From assembly GCA_017548545.1 (NCBI GenBank), contig JAFYZW010000143.1, forward strand, positions 1 to 64,000: DNA of 64,000 bases. The letters are read 5' to 3'. The translations under genes were made by a program, and so were the position numbers. The DNA comes from Bacteroidales bacterium (GTDB lineage Bacteria; Bacteroidota; Bacteroidia; Bacteroidales; UBA3663). The notes beneath the pieces were generated by a model. That model ran no database searches, was not told the DNA's origin, and worked only from the letters and a program-made list of their open reading frames with translations. How positions within the stretch are numbered: position 1 is the stretch's first letter; every line of letters begins with the position of its first letter. This document shows, one piece after another, positions 8,573 through 17,585 of this stretch.

Positions 8573-9931
8573 ATGAGATTTTATCACAAATTACTTATAG
8601 GACTGGCTAGTCTGACTCTGATCGTATGTTCGTGCGGAGGGTCAGACAGCCAGGCTTCGAACGAGACTCCGAATGAGCCGGCTCAGCTGAGCGATGACGA
8701 GATGCTCGACCTCGTGCAGAAGCAGTGCCTGAACTACATGTGGGAGGGTGCTGACCCGACGTCAGGACTGGCCTACGAGCGTATCCACCTGGATGGCATC
8801 TATCCGTCGAACGACAAGATGACGATCACCACAGGTGGTTCGGGCTTTGGCGTGGCCGGACTGATTGTCGGCATGGAACGCGGCTGGATAGGTCGTACCG
8901 AGGGCGTGGACAGACTGAAGCGCATCGTCGATTACCTGGCGAAGGCCGACCGCTATCATGGCGTGTGGTCGCACTGGATGGACGGCCCTTCGGGCAAGAC
9001 CATCCCCTTCGGCACGAAGGACAATGGCGGCGATCTGGTCGAGTCGTGCTTCCTGATGCAAAGCCTGCTTTGTGCCCGCCAATACCTCAAGGCTGACGTT
9101 GAGACCGAAGCGTACGTCATCGGTAAGATCAACGAACTGTGGCGTGCGATGGAGTTCGATTGGTACACCCGTGGTGGCCAGCACGTCATCTATTGGCACT
9201 GGAGTCCCGACTATGCTTGGGAGATGAACTTCCCCCTCGAAGGCTATAACGAGTGCCTGATCACCTATATCCTCGCAGCAGCCAGTCCAACACACTCTGT
9301 GTCGGCAGAATGCTATCACGAGGGATGGGCACGCAGCGGAGGTATCAAGAGTGATGCAGCTCCCTACGGTTATCCGCTCGACGTGAAGCACAACGGAGCC
9401 GAGGCCAACGGAGGCCCGCTCTTCTGGGCACATTACAGCTGGATTGGTCTTTGTCCGAAGGGACTCAAGGACAAGTACGCCGACTATTGGCACGTTACGG
9501 CCAATCATGCCCTTGCCAACTATGCCTACTGCGTCGATAATCCCAAGCATTACAAGGGTTACAGCAAGGAATGCTGGGGACTCACCGCCAGCTATTCCCC
9601 CGAGGGCTATGCCGCTCATGCACCCAACCAGGATCTGGGCGTTATCACCCCCACGGCAGCTCTGTCGAGTTTCCCCTATACTCCCGAGCAGAGTATGGCC
9701 GCCCTGCGCTACTTCTATTCGAAGGAGAGTTTCCTCTGGGGCAAATATGGCCCTTACGATGCTTTCTCGCTCGACCCCACGTGGACGCTGCCACGCTACC
9801 TTGCCATCGACCAGCTCACCATTGCGCCCATGATTGAAAATTATCGCTCAGGCCTGCTTTGGCGCCTCTTTATGAGTTGTCCGGAGGTGCAGGAAGGATT
9901 GAAGAAACTGGGGTTTTCAATTAACAATTAA
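8573..9931 (+). CDS. GH144-type (glycoamylase-like family) lipoprotein, probable beta-1,2-glucan hydrolase
   Basis: 452 residues from the ATG at 8573; an upstream in-frame GTG at 8552 is less likely because it would put residues before the lipoprotein signal (LTLIVCSCGG). The body matches the glycoamylase-like/GH144 family: NYMWEGADPTSGLAYERI, GGSGFGVAGLIVGMERGWI, VWSHWMDGPSGKTIPFG, then NGGPLFWAHYSWIG and DQLTIAPMIENYRSGLLW. Characterised GH144 enzymes cleave beta-1,2-glucan, and in Bacteroides thetaiotaomicron a GH144 gene sits beside a GH3 beta-glucosidase acting on sophoro-oligosaccharides, as here. The exact cleavage mode (endo, or sophorose-releasing) cannot be told from sequence. It lies 35 bp after susD. 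Confidence 0.87.
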   Translation: MRFYHKLLIGLASLTLIVCSCGGSDSQASNETPNEPAQLSDDEMLDLVQKQCLNYMWEGADPTSGLAYERIHLDGIYPSNDKMTITTGGSGFGVAGLIVGMERGWIGRTEGVDRLKRIVDYLAKADRYHGVWSHWMDGPSGKTIPFGTKDNGGDLVESCFLMQSLLCARQYLKADVETEAYVIGKINELWRAMEFDWYTRGGQHVIYWHWSPDYAWEMNFPLEGYNECLITYILAAASPTHSVSAECYHEGWARSGGIKSDAAPYGYPLDVKHNGAEANGGPLFWAHYSWIGLCPKGLKDKYADYWHVTANHALANYAYCVDNPKHYKGYSKECWGLTASYSPEGYAAHAPNQDLGVITPTAALSSFPYTPEQSMAALRYFYSKESFLWGKYGPYDAFSLDPTWTLPRYLAIDQLTIAPMIENYRSGLLWRLFMSCPEVQEGLKKLGFSINN

Positions 9932-9966
9932 CAATTAATAGTTAACAATTAATAATTGAATTGGCT

Positions 9967-12237
9967 ATGAAAAAAACAATATGGGGATTGGCCCTGTTGA
10001 TGGGCCTTGCCAGTTGCTCGGGCAACAAGTCGGGTAACGAGATGGATAAGTTCATCGACGATCTGATGGGCAAGATGACCCTCGAAGAGAAACTGGGTCA
10101 GCTCAATCTGCCTGTTACCGGCGACATTGTGACGGGTGCAGCCCAGTCGAGCAACGTGGCCGAGAACATTCGTGCGGGACGCGTAGGCGGACTCTTCAAC
10201 CTGAAGGGTGCCGGCAATGTGGCCGAACTGCAGCGCATTGCCGTCGAAGAGAGCCGTCTCGGCATCCCTTTGATCTTCGGCATGGACGTGATACACGGTT
10301 ATGAGACTGTCTTCCCCATTCCTTTGGGACTTTCCTGTACGTGGGACATGGCGGCTATCGAGCGTTCGGCACGTATCGCTGCCCAGGAAGCTACCGCCGA
10401 CGGTATCTGTTGGACCTTCAGCCCGATGGTGGACATCTGCCACGATGCCCGTTGGGGCCGTATCTCGGAGGGCAGCGGCGAGGATCCGTTCCTCGGCAGT
10501 CGCATCGCCGAAGCCATGGTGCGCGGCTATCAGCAGGACGATCTCACCAGCAGCAATACCATGATGGCGTGTGTCAAGCATTTCGCCCTCTATGGTGCAC
10601 CCGAGGCAGGACGCGACTACAACACCGTCGATATGAGTCTCTGGCGTATGTACAACGAATACTTCCCGCCCTACAAGGCAGCTGCCGAGGCCGGTGCGGG
10701 CAGTTACATGGCCAGCTTCAACATCGTCAATGGTGTACCCGCTACCGGCAACCGTTGGCTCCTTACCGACGTTCTGCGCAAGGAGTGGGGCTTCGAAGGT
10801 TTCGTGGTGAGCGACTACACCGGCATTGCCGAGATGGTGAACCACGGCATGGGCGACCTCAAGGAAGTGAGCGCCTTGGCCCTCCACGCCGGTCTTGACA
10901 TGGACATGGTGAGCGACGGCCTGGTAGGCACGCTTGCCGAGAGCCTCAAGGAGGGAAGGACCACACAGTCCGACATCGACCAGGCTTGTCGTCGCATCCT
11001 TGAAGCGAAGTACAAGCTCGGCCTCTTCGACGATCCCTACCGTTATTGCGACACCACACGTTATGCGAAGGAGGTATTCACCGACGCCAACCGCAAGGAG
11101 GCCCGCAAGATTGCAGCCGAGAGCTTTGTGCTTCTCAAGAACGAGGGCAACATCCTCCCGCTGAAGCGTCAGGGCAAGATCGCGCTCATCGGTCCATTGG
11201 CCAACACTCGTGCCAACATGCCGGGCACATGGAGCGTGGCAGCCACCAGCGACAGGTACAGCACCGTCGTCGAAGGACTGAAGCGTGCCGTGGGCGACAA
11301 GGCGCAGGTGCTCTATGCCAAGGGTTGCAACCTCATGTATGATGCCAAGGCTGAGGCCGATGCCACCATGTTCGGACGCGAGATGCGCGACAATCGCAGC
11401 GATGCAGCCATGCGTGCCGAGGCTTTGGCCATAGCACGTCAGGCCAACGTCATCGTCTTTGCCGGCGGTGAGGCTTCCGAGATGGCAGGCGAATGCTCGA
11501 GCCGTGTCGGCATTGAGATGCCCGACGCCCAGCATGACCTCCTGGTCGAGCTGGTGAAGCTTGGCAAGCCCATCGTCCTGCTCAACTTCTCGGGTCGCCC
11601 GATGATCCTGAACTGGGAAACCGAGCATATCCCCGCTATCCTCGAGGTTTGGTTCGGCGGCAGTGAGGCAGCCGATGCTATTGCTGATGTCGTCTTCGGC
11701 GACGTAGCACCTTCGGGCAAGCTCACCACCAGCTTCCCACGTCATATCGGACAGTTGCCGATGAGCTACAACTACTATAATACCGGTCGTCCATTGCAGG
11801 GCGAGAACTTCGTGAAGTTCCAGAGCTGCTATATGGACGTGAGCAACAAGCCCCTCTACCCCTTCGGCTACGGTTTGAGCTACACCACCTTCAGCTATTC
11901 GCCTGTCACCCTTAGCAGCAGCCAGATGACACAGGATGGCGAAATCAAGGCAACGGTTACGCTCACCAACACCGGAAACTGCGAGGGCACCGAAGTCGTG
12001 CAGCTTTACATCCGCGACCTCGTGGGCAGCGTCACCCGACCGGTAAAGGAACTCAAGGGCTTCGAACGCGTCACACTCAAGGCTGGCGAGAGCCGCGAAG
12101 TGGCATTCACCATCAATCAGGATCTACTGAAGTTCTACAACGGCGAAATCAAGTATGTGTGCGAGCCAGGCGAGTTCGAGGTGATGATCGGTACGAACAG
12201 TGCCGACGTACAGAGCGCCAAGTTCACCCTCAAGTAA
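9967..12237 (+). CDS. bglX-like: GH3 beta-glucosidase lipoprotein
   Basis: 756 residues from the ATG at 9967; a TTG two codons earlier is rejected. The lipoprotein signal is LLMGLASCSG (Cys17). Domains in order: GH3 N-terminal TIM barrel with the nucleophile Asp283 in GFVVSDYTG, GH3 alpha/beta C-terminal domain (AESFVLLKNEGNILPLKR; acid/base Glu probably within EASEMAGECSSRVG), and a fibronectin-III-like end (VTLTNTGNCEGTEVVQLYIR). It hydrolyses terminal beta-glucosyl residues; with GH144 upstream the likely substrates are beta-1,2-linked gluco-oligosaccharides in the periplasm. Last gene of the PUL, followed by a terminator. The 35-bp gap from GH144 carries repeated ATTAACAATTA units. Confidence 0.94.
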   Translation: MKKTIWGLALLMGLASCSGNKSGNEMDKFIDDLMGKMTLEEKLGQLNLPVTGDIVTGAAQSSNVAENIRAGRVGGLFNLKGAGNVAELQRIAVEESRLGIPLIFGMDVIHGYETVFPIPLGLSCTWDMAAIERSARIAAQEATADGICWTFSPMVDICHDARWGRISEGSGEDPFLGSRIAEAMVRGYQQDDLTSSNTMMACVKHFALYGAPEAGRDYNTVDMSLWRMYNEYFPPYKAAAEAGAGSYMASFNIVNGVPATGNRWLLTDVLRKEWGFEGFVVSDYTGIAEMVNHGMGDLKEVSALALHAGLDMDMVSDGLVGTLAESLKEGRTTQSDIDQACRRILEAKYKLGLFDDPYRYCDTTRYAKEVFTDANRKEARKIAAESFVLLKNEGNILPLKRQGKIALIGPLANTRANMPGTWSVAATSDRYSTVVEGLKRAVGDKAQVLYAKGCNLMYDAKAEADATMFGREMRDNRSDAAMRAEALAIARQANVIVFAGGEASEMAGECSSRVGIEMPDAQHDLLVELVKLGKPIVLLNFSGRPMILNWETEHIPAILEVWFGGSEAADAIADVVFGDVAPSGKLTTSFPRHIGQLPMSYNYYNTGRPLQGENFVKFQSCYMDVSNKPLYPFGYGLSYTTFSYSPVTLSSSQMTQDGEIKATVTLTNTGNCEGTEVVQLYIRDLVGSVTRPVKELKGFERVTLKAGESREVAFTINQDLLKFYNGEIKYVCEPGEFEVMIGTNSADVQSAKFTLK

Positions 12238-12256
12238 CCATTGGTTACCTAAATAC

Positions 12257-12292
12257 AAAGTCCGAGCTTTCAGAGGCCCGGACTTTGTTTTA
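12257..12292 (+). terminator. Terminator ending the PUL operon
   Basis: AAAGTCCG pairs with CGGACTTT, with a GC/GC extension across one mismatch, followed by GTTTTAT. It lies 20 bp past the GH3 stop codon. Confidence 0.82.
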
Positions 12293-12347
12293 TCTAAATG
12301 GGTTGAACATTAAACCTGAGGGCCTGAGGATAGTCAAAAGAGCAAAT

Positions 12348-15287
12348 ATGAAGATTTCTCAATTGCACCGGCTGTCGCACAGTCTGCTCCTCGTCTGCTT
12401 CATCCTGCTGGGATGGAGCGGTTGCGTCGTCTCGTATGCAATCAACATCACGGGACGCGTAGCTTCGGCTACCGACGACACACCACTGGCAGGTACTACC
12501 ATCCGCTTGATAACTCTCCCCGACTCGACCTTCGTGGTTGGTACATTTGCTGACCGCAACGGCAACTTCACCCTCCATTCCTCCCGTCTGGACGGCTTGC
12601 TCAAGGAACGCAGGGCGCATCAAAAGGTGCTCGTGCAGTTCACCTATGTGGGCTTCCAAGAGACCCTGAAGGTATTTACGCTGCATCACCGACAGAAGTC
12701 GTTCGCACTCGGCGACGTGTTTATGCAGGAAGAACATCGCCTGTTGGGCGAGACCGTCGTCTCGGCCACCCCTCCCCCGATGGTGATTCGCGAGGACACC
12801 ATCGAATATTACGTCAGCAGCTACCAACAGGAACCCGATGCTACGGCCGAAGACCTCTTGAAACGACTGGCTGGCATTGAAGTGGATGTCAACGGCAGCA
12901 TCACCGCCCAAGGCGAGACGGTGACGAAAGTATATGTGGATGGGAAAGAGTTTTTCGGTTCGAATATCCAGGCCACAACCAAGAACCTTACCGCCGACAT
13001 GTTCGAGTCGGTGCAGGTGGTGGACATGAAGACCGAGGAGAGCCGTCTCACGGGTATCGACAATGGCGAACGCGAGAAGGTGATCAACTTCAAGCTGAAG
13101 CCAAGGATGCGGCGCGGATACTTCGGCAACGCTGCAGGTGCATGGGGCGACGGCTCGGGCATTGACTACCGATTCGAAACGAAAGGCATGGCGGGCTACT
13201 TCAGAGGTAACAACCAGAATGCGCTGGTGGTGAATGCGAACAATACGAACAACACGGGCTTCGGCGACCTGGGCGAGAAGGTGATGCGCAACTCGACCAT
13301 GCGCGGCAACCGAAACAGCGGACGACGTGGAGAAGGTCTGAACACCTCGTGGAGCATGGGCCTCAATCTCAATTACGACAAGGGCAACCGACTGCGCGAC
13401 GAAAACACTCCCTTCGCCATCGGTGGCGATGTGCTCTATGGCGGAGAGAAACAGAGCGAGAAGACATCGACACATCGCATCAACTATCTGAAGTTGGGCA
13501 ACACGGGCACCGACACGGAACAAACGGGCGACAACAAGGGACAGAATGTGCAGCTCGATTTCAAGTACGAAAAGACCTGGGGAAAGGTAGCCGATGGAGA
13601 ACATCGTCTGCTGATAAGCCCGGAGTTGGCATATAACCGATCGGAGACCGATGAACATTCGACCAGCAGGAACTACCACCTGGATCCGAATGCGGAGGAT
13701 GAGATCACGGCGCTTCCTTCGACCTACATCAGCCAGACCCAACGTTCGAGCAACATGAAGCAGCAGGGCGTGAACTACGAACTTGGTCTCACCTACTCTT
13801 ATGCCAAGAAGATCTCACGTGGCCGACGACGCAGCAGTATCCGTGTCAGCCTGAATGGTCGGCACAATGACGGAGACCACTACACGCAGTCGTTTACCAG
13901 TTACGACAATCTGCTTGTCAATGATCTGAGCCTCTTGAACGACACCACCATCAACCAATGGCAGGAAGAGCGTTCGAACTCTCTCACCTATCGCATTCGA
14001 CTGACTCATGTGGAACCCATCAACGAACATCAGTTCATTGAAGTGGGTGCAACGGGCAGTTTCACACACAACACCCAACGCCAGCTCTACCACTTCTGGG
14101 ACGAGGGCCTCGGACAATATGACGACTCGATCAATGGCCGTTCGAACATCGACTACAGCACCGATTCGCGCACACAGCAGAACAGCTACACCCTGTCGGC
14201 CAGCTATCGCCACGTCACTGAGCGCGTCAATACTTCGATAGGCATCGACCTGCTGCCCAACACACAGAACTACACCGACTACTACGACCACACTCGCAAC
14301 TACAAACGTTCATACATGAACTTGGCGCCACGGTTGGAATACCGCTACAACTGGAACCGCAGGAAGAACCTGCGCATCACGCTGAACGGCAGGACGACAC
14401 AACCTTCGATCAACCAACTTCAGGCACGCAAGAACCAGACGTCGGCCACCCATGTTACATTGGGCAACCAAGACCTCGGGCCAGCTTTCCAGACCAACTT
14501 CCAGGCACGCTTCCGTGCCAACAGCCAAGAGACGGGACGTACGCTGGAGGCTTCGATCAACGCTACTGCCCAGTTCAACACCCTGGCCACCAAACGCTGG
14601 TACAGCGCCGACCTCCGGACCGACACGACGATGACGGTCAACATCGACGGACTTGGTTCGTGGAACGTGCAGGGCGAATTCAGGGGGTCGTTCCCCTTTG
14701 CCGACAACCAATGGTATGTGACCACACAGACAACACTGGGCTACCGCGAGAATATCGGTTATGCAAACCTGAAGAGCACCGATACGCAGGTGAACCATAT
14801 ACACAACGTTACGGCAGACGAACGAACGGGTATCGCCTACCGTAACGACTGGCTCAACGTGGAGCTACATGGACACTACAGTCTCTCGTATAGCGAGGCG
14901 ACGATAGTCACCTCGGGAAGTTTGGGCACTACACACCAGTTTGGCGTGCGTAGCAACCTATCGGCCCGTCTGCCGTGGAACCTGAGTTGTTCGACAAGCA
15001 TCGACTACACGGGACGACGCGGCTATTCGGCTGGCCTGACGCGTAACCAGACCATCTGGAACGCTCAACTCTCGCGTGCATTCCTGAAACGCAAGAACCT
15101 ATCGGCCTTCGTGAAGGTATTCGACATCCTGCATCAGAAGACCAGCATCTGGCGCAGCATCAGCGCCACGTCTATCACCGACCGCGAGAGCACTACACTC
15201 AGACAGTATTTCCTGCTGGGATGCAGCATGAAGTTTAATCAGGGGGCGAGGGGTTCAAGAGGTTCGAGGGATCACGAACTACATTGA
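12348..15287 (+). CDS. Outer-membrane beta-barrel family protein (TonB-receptor-like, carboxypeptidase-regulatory domain plus barrel)
   Basis: 979 residues from the ATG at 12348, chosen because it begins a signal peptide (HSLLLVCFILLGWSGCVVSYA); the frame is open further upstream into the GH3 gene. Order: regulatory-like beta domain (INITGRVASATDDTPLAGTT), plug-like region (PDATAEDLLKRLAGIEVDVN, VYVDGKEFFGSNIQATTKN), then a barrel. It resembles the outer-membrane beta-barrel family without a SusC signature or SusD partner, so the substrate is unknown. After the expected barrel end (FLLGCSMKFN) it continues with an Arg/Gly/Ser tail encoded by a micro-repeat (about 15243-15272). Its stop codon directly abuts the stop codon of the convergent cyclophilin gene. 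Confidence 0.85.
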   Translation: MKISQLHRLSHSLLLVCFILLGWSGCVVSYAINITGRVASATDDTPLAGTTIRLITLPDSTFVVGTFADRNGNFTLHSSRLDGLLKERRAHQKVLVQFTYVGFQETLKVFTLHHRQKSFALGDVFMQEEHRLLGETVVSATPPPMVIREDTIEYYVSSYQQEPDATAEDLLKRLAGIEVDVNGSITAQGETVTKVYVDGKEFFGSNIQATTKNLTADMFESVQVVDMKTEESRLTGIDNGEREKVINFKLKPRMRRGYFGNAAGAWGDGSGIDYRFETKGMAGYFRGNNQNALVVNANNTNNTGFGDLGEKVMRNSTMRGNRNSGRRGEGLNTSWSMGLNLNYDKGNRLRDENTPFAIGGDVLYGGEKQSEKTSTHRINYLKLGNTGTDTEQTGDNKGQNVQLDFKYEKTWGKVADGEHRLLISPELAYNRSETDEHSTSRNYHLDPNAEDEITALPSTYISQTQRSSNMKQQGVNYELGLTYSYAKKISRGRRRSSIRVSLNGRHNDGDHYTQSFTSYDNLLVNDLSLLNDTTINQWQEERSNSLTYRIRLTHVEPINEHQFIEVGATGSFTHNTQRQLYHFWDEGLGQYDDSINGRSNIDYSTDSRTQQNSYTLSASYRHVTERVNTSIGIDLLPNTQNYTDYYDHTRNYKRSYMNLAPRLEYRYNWNRRKNLRITLNGRTTQPSINQLQARKNQTSATHVTLGNQDLGPAFQTNFQARFRANSQETGRTLEASINATAQFNTLATKRWYSADLRTDTTMTVNIDGLGSWNVQGEFRGSFPFADNQWYVTTQTTLGYRENIGYANLKSTDTQVNHIHNVTADERTGIAYRNDWLNVELHGHYSLSYSEATIVTSGSLGTTHQFGVRSNLSARLPWNLSCSTSIDYTGRRGYSAGLTRNQTIWNAQLSRAFLKRKNLSAFVKVFDILHQKTSIWRSISATSITDRESTTLRQYFLLGCSMKFNQGARGSRGSRDHELH

Positions 15288-16031
15288 TTATTCCTCGAGA
15301 ATCGAGACTTGCATAGTGATGTCGTCGACGGGACGGTCACCAGGCTGCGTCTTGACAAGCTGGATTTTATCGACCACATCGAGACCTTCTTCGACTTCAC
15401 CAAACACAGTATAGTTCTGGTCGAGGAAGGGCGTACCACCCACCGTCGTATAGACCTCGCGCTGCACAGGGCTGTACTTGGGCTCGCCCTGCTCCTTGGC
15501 CATGGCGTAAGTCTTCTGCTGCAATTCCTCCTGCAAAGCCATCAGACCTGCATTGTCGCGGTTCTTGCGAAGCTCGATGATGCGGTTGCGATTCTCGACC
15601 ACGAGGCAGTTGAAGATATTCTGCAACTGCTGCTGAGCCATCTGACGTTCGAGCTGGGTGAGTTTGCCTGCACTATAAATTTCGCCGGTGACGATATAGA
15701 ACTGACTGCCGCTGGAACGCTTCTCGGGATTGACTTCGTCGCCCTGACGAGCAGCGGCCAGAGCGCCCTTCTTGTGAATCAGATCCTTGTTGAACTCAGC
15801 AGGGATGGTATAGTCGGGGCCACCGGCACCAAGATGGGCAGTTGGCGAGGCTCCGCGAGAATCTGGATCACCGCCCTGTACCATGAAATTCTTGATGACG
15901 CGATGGAAAAGCGTTCCATCGTAATAGCCTTCCTTGGCCAACTTGAGAAAATTGTCACGGTGGAGAGGCGTCTCGTCGTAGAGACGTACGGTAATGTCAC
16001 CGAGACTGGTCTTGATTAATACTTTTGCCAT
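15288..16031 (-). CDS. Cyclophilin-type peptidyl-prolyl cis-trans isomerase (cytoplasmic)
   Basis: 247 residues with no signal peptide (MAKVLIKTSLGDITVRLYDE). The cyclophilin core is clear: FHRVIKNFMVQGGDPDSRG, GSQFYIVTG, and near the C-terminus GTPFLDQNYTVFGEVEEGLD. An insert of about 70 residues rich in Gln/Glu/Arg (LTQLERQMAQQQLQNIF and following) splits the core; the second cyclophilin of the window (45762-46574) has a similar insert. It catalyses proline isomerisation during folding. It runs toward the barrel gene with zero bases between the stop codons. Confidence 0.93.
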   Translation of the reverse strand: MAKVLIKTSLGDITVRLYDETPLHRDNFLKLAKEGYYDGTLFHRVIKNFMVQGGDPDSRGASPTAHLGAGGPDYTIPAEFNKDLIHKKGALAAARQGDEVNPEKRSSGSQFYIVTGEIYSAGKLTQLERQMAQQQLQNIFNCLVVENRNRIIELRKNRDNAGLMALQEELQQKTYAMAKEQGEPKYSPVQREVYTTVGGTPFLDQNYTVFGEVEEGLDVVDKIQLVKTQPGDRPVDDITMQVSILEE

Positions 16032-16185
16032 GTCAATTATAATTCATCAGTAAAGGAAATTCTTATCGATTTACAAAGAGGCTGAAAAACGGCTGCGCAA
16101 ACCATTGCATTTGCTATAGTGAGATTACAAAATATGTTTTTTAGCATATTTTTTCAGCCAAAATAGGAAGATTTACCCTAAATCA

Positions 16186-16217
16186 TTTGGAGGATTGGCA
16201 AAAATACCCTATCTTTG
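16186..16217 (+). promoter_or_regulatory. Orphan promoter (TTTG-N20-TATCTTTG)
   Basis: TTTG at 16186-16189 and TATCTTTG at 16210-16217 with a 20-bp spacer are an exact consensus match on the plus strand. No plus-strand gene follows; a strong hairpin begins 34 bp downstream. Confidence 0.7.
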
Positions 16218-16223
16218 CATCGT

Positions 16224-16292
16224 GTTTTTCATGGTATTAGATTTTAAGGTTAATGCAAAAGGGTCGTTGTGAAACGCCCCTTTCGCATTTTA
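16224..16292 (+). ncRNA. Candidate small RNA of about 70 nt
   Basis: Bounded by a consensus promoter (16186-16217) and by a hairpin at 16252-16289 (15 of 17 positions paired, GTGA loop) followed by TTTT. The single-stranded 5' part carries ATGGTATTAG. There is no open frame of useful length. The hairpin also sits just beyond the purM stop codon and may serve as the purM terminator in the other direction. Expression is inferred, not shown. Confidence 0.5.
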
Positions 16293-16299
16293 AATCCTT

Positions 16300-17502
16300 T
16301 CACTCATATTCGAAGATTCCATTCTCGGTATGGAGTGTGACCTTGGCACCCTCCTTTCGTTCCTCGACATGACCAATGATTTGTGCATCGATGTTGAAAC
16401 TGCGTGCGATGTCAATCACCTTCTGAGCATGCTCGGCGGGAAGATAGACTTCGAGACGATGTCCCATATTAAATACCTTATACATCTCGGACCAATCGGT
16501 GCCCGACTGCTCATGGATGGTGCGGAACAACGGTGGAATGGGGAAAAGATTGTCCTTGATGACATGCAAATCCTTGATGAAGTGAAGCACCTTGGTCTGC
16601 GCACCACCTGAACAATGAACCATGCCATGGAGAAGAGATGAGAGGTTCGAGGAGTTCGAAAGGTTTGAGCGGAAGGCGTCGAGCATCTTCTTTACGACAG
16701 GAGCGTAGGTGCGAGTAGGACTCAGGACAAGTTTGCCGGCATCGAGGGGACTGCCTTCGACGGCGTCGGTGAGTTTAAGCTGTCCACTATAGACAAGTTC
16801 CTCAGGCACTGCATGATCGTAAGACTCGGGATACTTCTGGGCGAGATATTTGCCAAACACGTCATGACGTGCTGAGGTCAAACCATTGGAGCCCATGCCT
16901 CCGTTGTATTCCTTCTCGTAGGTGGCCTGTCCGTAGCTGGCAAGACCGACAATGACGTCGCCTGCTGCGATGTTGGCATTGTCGATCACATCACTGTGTT
17001 TCATGCGGCAGGTAACCGTAGAATCGACGATGATGGTGCGTGCCAAATCACCGATATCGGCTGTCTCACCACCCGTTCCATACACACCGATGCCCATCTC
17101 ACGCAGTTCGGTCATCAGCTCGTCGTTGCCATTGATGATGGCGCTGATCACCTCACCCGGGATGAGCATCTTGTTGCGACCGATGGTTGATGAGACGAGG
17201 ATGTTATCGACCGCACCTACGCAGATGAGGTCGTCGATATTCATGATGAGAGAATCCTGGGCGATGCCTTTCCAGACCGAGAGGTCGCCGGTTTCCTTCC
17301 AATACATGTAGGCCAAGGACGTCTTGGTACCTGCTCCATCGGCATGCATGATGTTGCAATACTCCGGATCACCACCCAGAATATCGGGAATGATTTTGCA
17401 GAAAGCCTGAGGATAGAGGCCCTTGTCGATGTTCTTGATGGCGTTGTGCACATCTTCCTTGCTGGCACTCACGCCGCGCATCATATATCTTTGATCTGCC
17501 AT
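16300..17502 (-). CDS. purM: Phosphoribosylformylglycinamidine cyclo-ligase (AIR synthetase)
   Basis: 400 residues. It makes aminoimidazole ribotide from formylglycinamidine ribotide with ATP in purine synthesis. Visible family motifs: MHADGAGTKTSLAYMYWKET, QDSLIMNIDDLICVGA, GVYGTGGETADIGDL, LVLSPTRTYAPVV, HGMVHCSGGAQTKVLHF. It is slightly longer than usual partly because residues about 277-290 (SNLSNSSNLSSL) are encoded by a GAGGTTCGAGGAGTTCGAAA-type micro-repeat placed just before HGMVHCSGG. Own promoter at 17525-17556. Confidence 0.93.
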   Translation of the reverse strand: MADQRYMMRGVSASKEDVHNAIKNIDKGLYPQAFCKIIPDILGGDPEYCNIMHADGAGTKTSLAYMYWKETGDLSVWKGIAQDSLIMNIDDLICVGAVDNILVSSTIGRNKMLIPGEVISAIINGNDELMTELREMGIGVYGTGGETADIGDLARTIIVDSTVTCRMKHSDVIDNANIAAGDVIVGLASYGQATYEKEYNGGMGSNGLTSARHDVFGKYLAQKYPESYDHAVPEELVYSGQLKLTDAVEGSPLDAGKLVLSPTRTYAPVVKKMLDAFRSNLSNSSNLSSLLHGMVHCSGGAQTKVLHFIKDLHVIKDNLFPIPPLFRTIHEQSGTDWSEMYKVFNMGHRLEVYLPAEHAQKVIDIARSFNIDAQIIGHVEERKEGAKVTLHTENGIFEYE

Positions 17503-17524
17503 AAGAATTACGTTTTAGCGGGTG

Positions 17525-17556
17525 CAAAGATAGCAATAAAAATCGATGCTACCAAA
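17525..17556 (-). promoter_or_regulatory. Promoter of purM
   Basis: Minus-strand TTTG (17553-17556) and TATCTTTG (17525-17532), spacer 20 bp. About 23 bp separate the -7 box from the start codon. Confidence 0.75.
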
Positions 17557-17585
17557 TTTTGTTGTCTATTTCTTACTATTTCCGT

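Noticed and set aside
12159..12347. Upstream extension of the barrel protein into the GH3 gene
   Set aside because: The ATG at 12348 starts a good signal peptide and lies beyond the PUL terminator; the extension has no export signal at its start.
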